A stretch of 64,000 nt of DNA from Martinezella rhizogenes (GTDB lineage Bacteria > Pseudomonadota > Alphaproteobacteria > Rhizobiales > Rhizobiaceae), in NCBI RefSeq assembly GCF_000799715.1, contig NZ_JUHG01000013.1, positions 682,001 through 746,000 on the forward strand. Direction: 5' to 3'. Positions within the stretch are counted from its first letter, which is position 1. Each line of letters begins with the position of its first letter. The translations under genes and the position numbers were made by a program. Positions 42,320 through 50,494 of the stretch are shown piece after piece. The notes beneath the pieces were generated by a model that was given only the letters and a program-made list of their open reading frames with translations, was not told where the DNA came from and made no database searches.

Positions 42320-43372
42320 CTATTCCGCCGGGATGGCCAGAGGTGGCCTAACGTCCGCGTCCGCCAGCGTAAAAGCCTCGAAGGACCGTTTCAACACTTC
42401 TCCGTCGAGGCCATCCAGAATGAAGACCAGGCGGGAGCTTCTATCGTCAGACGGCCAGGCTTCCATATGAACGGGCGTATGGACAAGGTGCTGCACGCCA
42501 TGAATGGCAACCGGCCGTTCCTCGCCCATGAGATTGAGAATACCCTTGACCCGCAGGACCCGCTCGCCATGGCGATTGAGCAGCATGGTCAGCCATATGC
42601 CGAATGCAGTCCAGTCGATAGCGCGGTCCACCGTCATCGTGACGGAGGAGATCGCGGCGCGATGCGGCGCGCCGTCGGCATTGGTGAGCCAGACCGGTTC
42701 CTCGCAATAAAAGCCACTCGGCGACTGGACATGATCGCCACGCATCGTGGCGGCGTCCTGCAACAGCGAGGACAAATCCAGATCGTCATCCCCAGCGCAG
42801 ACGAGGAGCGCGTCGGGGTTGATGCGCCGCAGGCGGCTTTCCAGCGCGTATCTCTCGCTATCGGTGGCGAGATCGGTCTTGGTGATCACAAGCCGGTCGG
42901 CAATCGCCGCCTGCCGGTTGGATTCGATATAGGTATCGAGCTGACGCTGCCCGTTGACGGCATCCACCGCAGTCACGACGCTTCCGGGTCGGAAATGATG
43001 CCGGAGGATCGGGTCCGCCTTGATGGTCGAGAGGACCGGAAAGGGATCCGCCAGCCCGGTGCTCTCGATGATGACACGCCGAAACGGCGGGACCAGCCCC
43101 CGCTCACGCTTGGAATAGAGATCCTTGAGTGCGTCTGCGAGCTCGCCGCGAACGGTGCAGCACACGCATCCGGAGCGCAGCAGCACAATCTCGTCATCGA
43201 TCCGCTCGATCAGGTGATGATCGAGGCCGATCTCTCCGAATTCGTTGATCAGCACGGCAGCATCGGCAAAGGCTTCCTCCGCCAGCAGCCGCCTGAGCAA
43301 GGTCGTCTTTCCCGATCCGAGAAAGCCGGTGAGGAGATTGACGGTCACGAAGCCGGGCTCGTCATCCGTCAC
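42320..43372 (-). CDS. COG0523 (CobW/ZigA-type) G3E GTPase metallochaperone
   Basis: Cytoplasmic GTPase of 350 residues. Walker A GFLGSGKTT is at 16-24, followed by NEFGEIGLD, the metal-binding CxCC motif at Cys69, Cys71 and Cys72, the NKxD-like TKTD and a C-terminal CobW_C domain. G3E proteins insert metal, usually Zn, Co or Fe, into target enzymes. It starts with GTG at 43372, overlapping the small CxxC gene by 11 nt. Its place among amidohydrolase-like enzymes suggests it loads metal into one of them, most plausibly the deacetylase-fold protein. Confidence 0.92.
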   Translation of the reverse strand: MTDDEPGFVTVNLLTGFLGSGKTTLLRRLLAEEAFADAAVLINEFGEIGLDHHLIERIDDEIVLLRSGCVCCTVRGELADALKDLYSKRERGLVPPFRRVIIESTGLADPFPVLSTIKADPILRHHFRPGSVVTAVDAVNGQRQLDTYIESNRQAAIADRLVITKTDLATDSERYALESRLRRINPDALLVCAGDDDLDLSSLLQDAATMRGDHVQSPSGFYCEEPVWLTNADGAPHRAAISSVTMTVDRAIDWTAFGIWLTMLLNRHGERVLRVKGILNLMGEERPVAIHGVQHLVHTPVHMEAWPSDDRSSRLVFILDGLDGEVLKRSFEAFTLADADVRPPLAIPAE

Positions 43373-43694
43373 GGCTGACCTCCATGCGGGCGATCAGGCC
43401 GGGATCGAGCGGATCGCAGGGGCGGCCGATGAGCCGCTCGGCCGCCGGCCAGAGGTGCCCCAGATCCTCGACGATCTCGCTCTTGCCGGTTTTCGTGGAG
43501 AGAACGAACGAGGCACCCTGCCAATCCGACAGAACAAGGCCGAAGGCCGAAAGCATGCGATTGGCGGCGGCGACGCGGTTGGCCCGCTCCCGCCGCCGGT
43601 CGAGACGGCTGTCATTGCGCGTAAACACCCCCGGCCGCGCCGCGGCGTCGGTCCAGTGTTCATTGCCGCCGAGAACACCGCAGAGCGAGCACAT
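43362..43694 (-). CDS. Uncharacterised 110-residue protein with N-terminal CxxC
   Basis: Small cytoplasmic protein that I do not recognise. It begins with CSLCG, a possible metal site, and then is charged and arginine-rich (RNDSRLDRRRERANRVAAANRML). The middle reads FGLVLSDWQGASFVLSTKTGKSEIVEDLGHLWPAAERLIG, with a short predicted beta-alpha pattern. The start at 43694 is set by GAGGAGG 11 nt upstream; the frame extends about 81 codons further without support. Its stop overlaps the GTPase start, so the two are tightly coupled. It could be the metal-receiving or adaptor partner of the GTPase. That is inference. Confidence 0.75.
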   Translation of the reverse strand: MCSLCGVLGGNEHWTDAAARPGVFTRNDSRLDRRRERANRVAAANRMLSAFGLVLSDWQGASFVLSTKTGKSEIVEDLGHLWPAAERLIGRPCDPLDPGLIARMEVSRDG

Positions 43695-43729
43695 GATGGT
43701 GTCTACCTCCTCACAGGCCTTACCGCTTG

Positions 43730-44611
43730 TTACTTCTTGCGCGGGAAGCGCGCGGCGAAGTCGTCGGCGATTTCGTTCATGGTAACGAACTTCACGCCCG
43801 GATGCTTGATCATATGGGCATAGAGCCGCTCGAGCATCATCAGCACCTGCGGGCGACCGGCAACGTCGGGATGGATGGTGATCGGGAAGACAGCATAGTC
43901 CATCTCGCGATAGACCCAGTCGAACTGATCGCGCCACATCTGCTCGATATCGTGCGGATTGACGAAGCCATGGCTGTTCGGGGCTTTCTTGATGAACATC
44001 ATCGGCGGCAGATCATCGAGATACCAGGAGGCAGGAATCTCGATCAGATCGGTCTCCTGTCCGCGCTTCAACGGTACCATCCAGTCGGACGGCTTCTTCG
44101 AATAGTCGATCTTCGTCCAGCTGTCGCCGACCCGCACATAATAAGGGGTGAAGTCCTTATGCATCAGCGAGTGGTCGTATTTGATGCCGCGCTCGAGCAA
44201 CAGCTCGTTGGTGACGTTGGAGAACTCCCACCAGGGCGCGACATAGCCGGTCGGGCGCTTGCCGGAAAGCTTGGTGACAAGCTCGATGCACTTATCGAGG
44301 ATCTCGGTCTCCTGCTCGCGTGTCATCGCGATCGGATTTTCATGGCTGTAGCCGTGGATGCCGATTTCATGGCCCGCATCCGCCACGGCCTGCATCTGCT
44401 CGGGAAAGGTCTCGATCGAGTGGCCGGGAATGAACCAGGTCGTCTTGATGCCGAAGCGCTCGAACAGCTTGACCAGGCGCGGGCTGCCGACTTCGCCGGC
44501 AAAGAGGCCGCGGGAAATATCGTCGGGCGAATCCTCGCCGCCGTAGGAGCCGAGCCATCCGGCCACGGCATCGACATCGACGCCAAAACTGCAGAGAATT
44601 TCTTTCGCCAT
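43730..44611 (-). CDS. Polysaccharide-deacetylase-fold hydrolase, HpPgdA/PuuE-like
   Basis: Metal-dependent hydrolase of 293 residues with the NodB fold. Metal-site residues are visible as the early aspartates 12-14 (GVDVDAVAG) and His86/His90 in HGYSHEN. The N-terminal [22 protein letters not shown] and the later [11 protein letters not shown] resemble Helicobacter HP0310 and the allantoinase PuuE group rather than secreted chitin deacetylases. There is no signal peptide, so it acts in the cytoplasm. AAGGAGGT lies 8 nt before the ATG. In an operon with an amidase and importer it is more likely a cyclic-imide or ureide hydrolase than a cell-wall enzyme, though this is not proven. Confidence 0.9.
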   Translation of the reverse strand: MAKEILCSFGVDVDAVAGWLGSYGGEDSPDDISRGLFAGEVGSPRLVKLFERFGIKTTWFIPGHSIETFPEQMQAVADAGHEIGIHGYSHENPIAMTREQETEILDKCIELVTKLSGKRPTGYVAPWWEFSNVTNELLLERGIKYDHSLMHKDFTPYYVRVGDSWTKIDYSKKPSDWMVPLKRGQETDLIEIPASWYLDDLPPMMFIKKAPNSHGFVNPHDIEQMWRDQFDWVYREMDYAVFPITIHPDVAGRPQVLMMLERLYAHMIKHPGVKFVTMNEIADDFAARFPRKK

Positions 44612-44640
44612 GGGAAGTACCTCCTTGGGTTTCTATGGTT

Positions 44641-45750
44641 CTAGTAAGCGGGAATGACGGTGGCTTCCGCCGGGTTCCAGGCAAGCAATACGCCGGCACC
44701 GACCGCAAAGGCGCCGGGCCTGTATTTGTCGACATGCGCCTCCAGCGCGAGCGAACGCCCGTCGGGAAGACTGGCGGTCAGGTGCGAGATATGGCCGACG
44801 ACGTCGAAACGTTCGATGCGGGCACCGACGACATTGCCGCCGAAGGCGCTGGCGATGCGCTGGCGGTCCGCGCCCTCGCTCGCATGCACCTCGATTGCCT
44901 CGGACGGGATGACGATATCGACCTTCCCCTTACCGGCAACCGCACCATTCGGGCGGCCCGACAATAGGCCAAGCGGCGTGGCAACGACGGTGTTGTCCCC
45001 TTCGCTGCCGGCCACCTCGCCGTGAAAAATCGTGTTACGGCCGATGAATTTCGCCACGAACGGCGTGTTCGGCCGCGTATAGAGTTGATGCGGCGGGCTG
45101 ATCTGTTCGACCCGGCCCTGGTTCATCACCACGATCCGGTCGGAGAGCGCCAGCGCCTCGGATTGGGCATGGGTAACGAAGACGAAGGTCACACCGAGCC
45201 TCTTTTGCAGCAGCTTCAATTCGTTCTGGATCGCCTTGCGCAAATTGGCGTCGAGAGCTCCGAGCGGCTCGTCCAGCAGAAGAACGTCGGGCTCAACCAC
45301 CAGACCGCGCGCAAGCGCGATGCGTTGGCGCTGGCCGCCCGAAAGCCTGTCCGGCTTGCGCTCCGCGATATCCTCCAGCCCAAGCGTCGCCAGAATCCGG
45401 TCAACGCGGGCATCGCGCTCGGCCTTCGCGATACCCTTGACCTCAAGGCCGTAACCGACATTGCGGCGAACGGTCATGTGCGGAAAGAGCGCATAGTTCT
45501 GGAAGATCATCGACGTCGGGCGGTTCTGCGGCCGGACATCGTTCATCCGCTCGCCTTTGATCATCATGTCGCCGGAGGAAATCGTCTCGAAGCCGGCGAT
45601 CATACGCAGCGTCGTCGTCTTGCCGCAGCCGGACGGGCCAAGGAAGGCGATGAATTCGCCCTTGGTGACCGTCAGATTGAAATCGGCGACGGCCGGCGTG
45701 CCGTTGTCGTAGACCTTGCCGACATTGATGAGTTCCAGGTCGTAAATCAT
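44641..45750 (-). CDS. Polyamine-type ABC ATPase (PotA-like), canonical partner
   Basis: Cytoplasmic ATPase of 369 residues with Walker A GPSGCGKTT, signature LSGGQRQR, Walker B VLLLDEPLGALDA, a normal H-loop VTHAQSEAL and a C-terminal TOBE domain. I chose ATG 45750 because GGAG lies 7 nt upstream. It lies after the binding-protein gene, while a second ATPase gene heads the same operon, and only one permease pair is present. The two may form a heterodimer or serve at different times. Confidence 0.92.
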   Translation of the reverse strand: MIYDLELINVGKVYDNGTPAVADFNLTVTKGEFIAFLGPSGCGKTTTLRMIAGFETISSGDMMIKGERMNDVRPQNRPTSMIFQNYALFPHMTVRRNVGYGLEVKGIAKAERDARVDRILATLGLEDIAERKPDRLSGGQRQRIALARGLVVEPDVLLLDEPLGALDANLRKAIQNELKLLQKRLGVTFVFVTHAQSEALALSDRIVVMNQGRVEQISPPHQLYTRPNTPFVAKFIGRNTIFHGEVAGSEGDNTVVATPLGLLSGRPNGAVAGKGKVDIVIPSEAIEVHASEGADRQRIASAFGGNVVGARIERFDVVGHISHLTASLPDGRSLALEAHVDKYRPGAFAVGAGVLLAWNPAEATVIPAY

Positions 45751-45808
45751 AACCATTCTCCAGGCGCGGGCGAGAAGACCGCCAGCCGGTCTCCTCGCGT
45801 TTCAGGTG

Positions 45809-45828
45809 CGGAGCGGCGAGCCGCTCCG
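45809..45828 (-). promoter_or_regulatory. Hairpin after the second polyamine-type binding-protein gene
   Basis: CGGAGCGGC-GA-GCCGCTCCG is a perfect repeat 8 nt after the binding-protein stop (45837); the usable stem is 8 bp with a 4-nt loop. A smaller AGACCG-N5-CGGTCT hairpin follows at 45776-45792. No T-run is present, so mRNA protection is likely. Confidence 0.6.
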
Positions 45829-45836
45829 GCATTGCG

Positions 45837-47072
45837 TCAGGCGTTCAGGAACTCGTCCCACTTCTGGACGAGATGGTCGTATTCGTCCGGCCACTGGTGC
45901 CAGTAAGCGACGTTCTTGGCGCGTTCTTCCAGCGAGCCGCCGTCGCGCAGGTCGCCTTCCTTGATGCCGCGCTCCGCCGCACCAACCCAGGGCTTGCCCT
46001 CGTACCAGAAGGCGTATTTATCCGGCGCCATGACGTTCTTGATGTTGGTGGACGGAGAATAGTAGCCCTGCTCGGAGACGGTGATGCCCGGCTCGCCGGA
46101 CAGCCAATAATCGGCATAGGCGATCACGGCCTCCTTGTTGGTCGTGCCGGCGATCATCGACGGGCCGATTGCCCAGCCACGATAACCTTCCTTCGGTACG
46201 GCATATTTGCAAGGCTTGCCCTGCGCCTTGACGGCCATGACGGCCGGCTGCCAGGCGTCGCAAACGACCATTTCGCCGGAGGCCATCAGGTTGACGAGCT
46301 CGCCGAAATCACCCCAAAGGGCGCGGAACTGACCGTCCTTTTTCTTGGAGACGAGGAATTTCGCGGCTTCGTCGATTTCCGCCGTGCTCGGATTGCCGGG
46401 GTTCTTCACGCTCAGGAGACCGAGCGTGTTCATCGCCATGATGGCCTGGCCGAAGGCGATCAGCGGATCGGTGTTGAGGCCCGACTTGCCCTTCCATTTG
46501 GGATCAAAGAGTGCGGCCCAGCTATTGGCTTCCTCGGCGCTGAGGACATCGGGATTGTAGCCGATGGAGTCGTAGTTATAGACCGCCGGAACCATGTTCA
46601 GTGTGGTCTGGGCGTCATCGGCCCAGATCTGGCCGACAATCTGCTGCTTGGCGCCCCACTTGTCGGAGGGCTTGGTGAAGGTGTCGCGGATATTGGCCCA
46701 GTTCTTCAGCGAGGCGGCCGGGACAGGCTCGACATTGTTGGTCATGACGATCGACGGCAGGCGCTCGGCGATAATCTCCCAGCAATCGTAATCCTTGGAG
46801 CCAGACAGGATCTTCGTCTGCGCATCCGGAAAGGTTGCCGCCGTGCCGGAGGTCTGGCCAACGCCGCTTGCCTTGCGGAAGTCGGCGAGGATGCGCTCCT
46901 GTACGGTGACCGACAGGCCGATGGTGCGCAGCTGCTCGCCAGCAAGATTGGCGGCCTGCGCGAAGGCGGTGCGCGACGAGAGCAGGGACGTCCCGCCGCC
47001 GATGGCGGCAAGCGCCATCACGCCGGCGGAATGCTTCAACAGAGAGCGTCTATTCATTTCCATTTTGGACAT
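45837..47072 (-). CDS. Polyamine-type solute-binding protein, Tat signal
   Basis: Periplasmic receptor of 411 residues. The N-terminus has a twin-arginine motif (NRRSLLKHSAG) and a hydrophobic core, with cleavage likely after AFA. The mature part shows PotD-like segments (GSKDYDCWEIIAERLPSIV; VYNYDSIGYNPDVLSAEEANSWAALFDPKWKGKSGLN). GGAGA lies 8 nt upstream of the ATG at 47072. It probably serves the permease pair at 48699-50446 together with one or both ATPases. Cargo is unknown. Confidence 0.91.
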   Translation of the reverse strand: MSKMEMNRRSLLKHSAGVMALAAIGGGTSLLSSRTAFAQAANLAGEQLRTIGLSVTVQERILADFRKASGVGQTSGTAATFPDAQTKILSGSKDYDCWEIIAERLPSIVMTNNVEPVPAASLKNWANIRDTFTKPSDKWGAKQQIVGQIWADDAQTTLNMVPAVYNYDSIGYNPDVLSAEEANSWAALFDPKWKGKSGLNTDPLIAFGQAIMAMNTLGLLSVKNPGNPSTAEIDEAAKFLVSKKKDGQFRALWGDFGELVNLMASGEMVVCDAWQPAVMAVKAQGKPCKYAVPKEGYRGWAIGPSMIAGTTNKEAVIAYADYWLSGEPGITVSEQGYYSPSTNIKNVMAPDKYAFWYEGKPWVGAAERGIKEGDLRDGGSLEERAKNVAYWHQWPDEYDHLVQKWDEFLNA

Positions 47073-47103
47073 TTCTGTTCTCCAGTGTTGTTTGCTGTTC
47101 CCT

Positions 47104-47167
47104 GAAGCCACTGTGGGCTTCTTTCATTGTCGTATCGCCAGCCGCCCGGCAGCAGGTTGCCGCCGGG
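47104..47167 (-). promoter_or_regulatory. Two intercistronic hairpins between the SDR and binding-protein genes
   Basis: GAAGCC-N6-GGCTTC (47104-47121) and CCCGGC-N11-GCCGGG (47145-47167) lie in the 105 bp gap between the SDR stop and the binding-protein start. Both are perfect 6-bp stems without a T-run. They could act as RNA-processing or stabilising elements that let the binding-protein message be expressed at a different level. Confidence 0.45.
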
Positions 47168-47177
47168 ATCTCCGCGA

Positions 47178-47945
47178 TCAGTAACGGCCCACGAGGAGGC
47201 CGCCATCCACGACCAGAACCTGGCCGGTCATGTATCTCGCGCTATTCGACGCGAGGAATGCGATGACGTCGGCGATATCATCGGGAGCACCGATCCGACC
47301 CATGGGGATGAATTCCGGAACCTTCTCGGCACCTTCGGCACCCAGCGAGTTTTCTTCGGAGAGCAATTGCGCGGTGCGGATATAGCCGGGCGCAACGCCA
47401 TTGACCCGCACGCCGTCCTTGGCGAGTTCCACCGCCAGTCCGCGCACCAGCCCGACGACACCCGATTTCGCGGCGGAATAATGCACATGCTCATCCCAGC
47501 CGTAGGCGACGCCCATGATGGAGGAGAGCGCAACGATGCTCCCCGATTTGCGGCGTCTCATGCCGGTTGCGGCGGCGCGCACCAGCCGGAAGATGCCCTT
47601 CAGATCGATGTCGAATGTCAGATCCCACTTATCGTCGCTGAGGTTTTCGAGCGGCGTGCGATGGGCGATGCCCGCATTCGCGACGATGACATCGATCCTG
47701 CCGAAACGCGCCTCCAGATCCGCGACCAGCGCATTGGCGGCCTCGGTCGAGCGGACATCGTAGAACCGGAATTCGGCCGACCCGCCGGAGGCGACGATGT
47801 CGCGGACGGTCTCTTCGCCTTCTGCCTTCAAGATATCCGTCACGACGACATGATCCCCAAGAGCCGCGAAAGCCTTCGCCGTCGCCTGGCCGATCCCGAT
47901 GCCGGCGCCAGTGACGATCACGATGCGTTTTTCAGTCGTTGTCAT
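47178..47945 (-). CDS. SDR-family oxidoreductase (first of a tandem pair)
   Basis: Enzyme of 255 residues with SDR motifs TGAGIGIG, an acidic residue after beta-2 (VVTDI) favouring NAD, NAGI, catalytic Ser (ALSSIMG) and YSAAK. The start at 47945 has GAAAGG 9 nt upstream, though two nearby upstream ATGs are possible. It follows a second SDR gene by 13 nt. The pair may carry out successive alcohol oxidations on the imported compound. Confidence 0.9.
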   Translation of the reverse strand: MTTTEKRIVIVTGAGIGIGQATAKAFAALGDHVVVTDILKAEGEETVRDIVASGGSAEFRFYDVRSTEAANALVADLEARFGRIDVIVANAGIAHRTPLENLSDDKWDLTFDIDLKGIFRLVRAAATGMRRRKSGSIVALSSIMGVAYGWDEHVHYSAAKSGVVGLVRGLAVELAKDGVRVNGVAPGYIRTAQLLSEENSLGAEGAEKVPEFIPMGRIGAPDDIADVIAFLASNSARYMTGQVLVVDGGLLVGRY

Positions 47946-47958
47946 ATCCATCATCCTT

Positions 47959-48699
47959 TCAGAGCATCACGTCGCCGGAATTCGGCCCGAGCGTCTGGCC
48001 GACGAAAAGGCTGGCGGCGGGGGAGGCGAGAAAGGCAACTGTCGCGGCCACCTCCTCCGGTTCGCCGAACCGGCCAAGCGGCAGCTCGCGCTTCTTGCGT
48101 TCGCGCCATTCATCCGAAAGGCCAAGCACCAGCGGCGTGTTGATCGGCCCGGGGGCGACGGCGTTGACGCGCACCCCGCGACTGGAAACCTCGCGGGCGA
48201 GCGCCTTGGTCATGCCGATGATCGCCGCCTTGGCGCCGGAATAGTGAACCAGCTCGATGCCGCCGATCTGGCCGAGCTGGGAGGCGACATTGATGATGCC
48301 CCCCTCGCCACGTTCGAGCATCAATGGCAGGACCGCCTTGGTCATCAAAAACGTGCCGCGCACATGCACGGCAAACATGCGGTCGAAATCCTCAAGCGCG
48401 AGATTTTCGAAGGATGCCTGGTGCACGATGCCGGCATTGTTAACGAGGAGATCGACCGCGCCATGCCGCGCCACCGCAGCCGCGTGGATGGCGGCCACAT
48501 CCTCGGGCAGGGAAACGTCGCCGGCTGCAGCCGTGGCCGAACCGCCCGCCTTGCCGATTTCGTTCGCAACAGCCTGCGCGCGATCGAGCGACAGATCATT
48601 CACCAGCACGCCATAGCCGTCAGCGGCAAGCCTGTGCGCGATCGCCCGGCCGATGCCGGAACCCGCGCCCGTTACGATCGCTGAAGGTTTTCTCGTCAT
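47959..48699 (-). CDS. SDR-family oxidoreductase (second of a tandem pair)
   Basis: Enzyme of 246 residues with TGAGSGIG, NNAGI, catalytic Ser in NVASQLG and YSGAK. The position after beta-2 is VNDLS, again acidic, so NAD is likely. AGGAGG lies 7 nt before the ATG at 48699 and 4 nt before an ATG one codon earlier. It overlaps the permease stop, so it is translated together with the importer. It differs enough from its neighbour SDR to suggest another step rather than a recent duplicate. Confidence 0.9.
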   Translation of the reverse strand: MTRKPSAIVTGAGSGIGRAIAHRLAADGYGVLVNDLSLDRAQAVANEIGKAGGSATAAAGDVSLPEDVAAIHAAAVARHGAVDLLVNNAGIVHQASFENLALEDFDRMFAVHVRGTFLMTKAVLPLMLERGEGGIINVASQLGQIGGIELVHYSGAKAAIIGMTKALAREVSSRGVRVNAVAPGPINTPLVLGLSDEWRERKKRELPLGRFGEPEEVAATVAFLASPAASLFVGQTLGPNSGDVML

Positions 48700-49544
48700 C
48701 ATGCGTCCTCCTGAACGCGAATGCGCCGGGCCCGGCGAACCGACAGCCCCATGAGGGTGGCGTAGGTGCCAAGCAGCGCGAAGGAAAACAGGGTCGTCAG
48801 GACGCCGAAGGCGAAGACGTTGGGATGAACCTCGACCGAGAAGGTGCCATAGATCGCCAGCGGCAGCGTCAATTCGCGGCCGGAGGCAAACAAGGTGCGC
48901 GAGAACTCGTCATAGGAGAGCGTAAAGGCAAACAGCATGGCCGAGAGCACGCCGGGAAAAATCAGCGGAAAGGTGACCTTGCGGAATGTCCGCGCCGGCG
49001 TCACGCCGAGCGACCAGGAGGCCTCCTCCATGCTCGGATCGAACCTGTTGAAGATCGCCAACATCACCAGGAAGGCGAAGGGAAAGGTGTAAACAACATG
49101 GAGGACGAATGCCGTGCTCCACCAATGCCGATCAATGCCAAATGTATTGGCAACCAGCGCCATGCCGAGCCCCACCAGAACGCCCGGAACCATCATGCCG
49201 AGAACGATCAGGTAGAAGACGACGCCGGAACCGCGGAACTTGCGCCGGAAGGCCTGGGCGGAGGTCACACCGAGCACGGTGGAGACGATCATGGTCATTA
49301 CCGCAAGGGCCAGAGAGCGGATCAGCGACTGATCGATCGGCAGCGGCGCGATGCGCGAGGGTGGCGTCAGGCCGAACAGATGTCGGTACCAGTAAGTCGA
49401 CCATTCGATGATCGGGAATTGCGGGCCGCCCTCGGGGCCGGTCTGGAACGACAGGATCGCCAGAACCACCAGCGGTCCATAGAGAAAAACGAGAAAGAGG
49501 GTGGTATAGACGCCGAGGCCGAGCTTGATGCCGCTTGCGTTCAT
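48699..49544 (-). CDS. Polyamine-type ABC permease (PotC-like)
   Basis: Inner-membrane permease of 281 residues with six segments and EAA loop MEEASWSLGVTPARTFRKVTFPLIFPGVLSA. AAAGGAG is 8 nt before the ATG at 49544. An open frame continues upstream to 50372, but that part is out-of-frame PotB-like sequence and not a fusion. It pairs with the PotB-like permease two bases upstream. Confidence 0.92.
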   Translation of the reverse strand: MNASGIKLGLGVYTTLFLVFLYGPLVVLAILSFQTGPEGGPQFPIIEWSTYWYRHLFGLTPPSRIAPLPIDQSLIRSLALAVMTMIVSTVLGVTSAQAFRRKFRGSGVVFYLIVLGMMVPGVLVGLGMALVANTFGIDRHWWSTAFVLHVVYTFPFAFLVMLAIFNRFDPSMEEASWSLGVTPARTFRKVTFPLIFPGVLSAMLFAFTLSYDEFSRTLFASGRELTLPLAIYGTFSVEVHPNVFAFGVLTTLFSFALLGTYATLMGLSVRRARRIRVQEDA

Positions 49545-49546
49545 GA

Positions 49547-50446
49547 TCAGAGCTCCTTTCTCAGATCGACGATCTTGAGAAGCACGGCAACGACCGCCCC
49601 CATGATGATCGTCAGCACGACGCCGGCCACCGCCGCAAAGGCCCATTTCAACGAGCCAACCTGGGTGACGATGATATTGCCCAACAGGTTGACCTTGCGG
49701 CCGGACAGCGCCGCCGAGGTGGCGAACTCGCCGAGCACCATGACCGATACGAAAATCGCGCCGACGACGACACCCGGCAGGGAAAGCGGCAAGATGATCG
49801 TGCGGAAGATGCGCCAGAAGCCCGCGCCGAGATCCTGGGCCGCCTCGATGACGGAGGCGTCGATGCGGCCGAGCATGAAGGCGATCGGACCGACCATAAA
49901 GACGCAATAGATCTGCGTCATGCCGATGATCACCGACAGCTCGGAAAACAGCAGCACCTCGATGGGCTGATGGATGATGCCGAGGTTCATCAGGATCATG
50001 TTGATCGCGCCCTCCGTGCCGAGCATCGGGCGCCAGGCGAGCACGCGGATCAGGAACGACGTCCAGAACGGGATTACGCAAAGCACGAGCAGCACGGTCT
50101 GCAATGTCTTGTTCTTGACGAGAAGGCCGACGAAGAGCGCTGCCGGATAGCCGACGACGAGCGTCGACAAGAGGACGAGAAGCCAAATGCGGACGGTCGT
50201 CCAGAGCGCACCGAGGTAAGTCGGGCTCGTGAGAAAAGTGATCCAGCTTTGCAGGGTGAGTGTCGGCTCGATCTTGAAGGTCGTCTGGGTCCAGAAGGAG
50301 ACGTAGACCATCATCAGGAGCGGCAGCACCAGGAAGAGCAGCATCCAGAGCACGCCCGGCGCCAGCAGCCACAGGGCCTTTCTCGATGGACGGCGCGTGA
50401 CCGTCGTTTCCTGCACGGCATCCTCGCTCGTTGCGACCATGGTCAT
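49547..50446 (-). CDS. Polyamine-type ABC permease (PotB-like)
   Basis: Inner-membrane permease of 299 residues with a 24-residue cytoplasmic N-tail (ATSEDAVQETTVTRRPSRKA), six segments, IPFWTSFLIRVLAWRPMLG and the EAA loop VIEAAQDLGAGFWRIFRTIILPLSLPG. AGGAG lies 8 nt upstream of the ATG at 50446. It follows the H-loop-deficient ATPase gene by 48 nt. Confidence 0.92.
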   Translation of the reverse strand: MTMVATSEDAVQETTVTRRPSRKALWLLAPGVLWMLLFLVLPLLMMVYVSFWTQTTFKIEPTLTLQSWITFLTSPTYLGALWTTVRIWLLVLLSTLVVGYPAALFVGLLVKNKTLQTVLLVLCVIPFWTSFLIRVLAWRPMLGTEGAINMILMNLGIIHQPIEVLLFSELSVIIGMTQIYCVFMVGPIAFMLGRIDASVIEAAQDLGAGFWRIFRTIILPLSLPGVVVGAIFVSVMVLGEFATSAALSGRKVNLLGNIIVTQVGSLKWAFAAVAGVVLTIIMGAVVAVLLKIVDLRKEL

Positions 50447-50494
50447 CTCTCGTTCTCCTGGGCAGGTCCGTGGGGTCGGTGCAGGAAGTGCGCG

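Noticed and set aside
48699..50372. A 557-codon frame that looked like a two-permease fusion
   Set aside because: Its N-terminal half is an out-of-frame reading of the PotB-like gene; the PotC-like start at 49544 has its own ribosome site.
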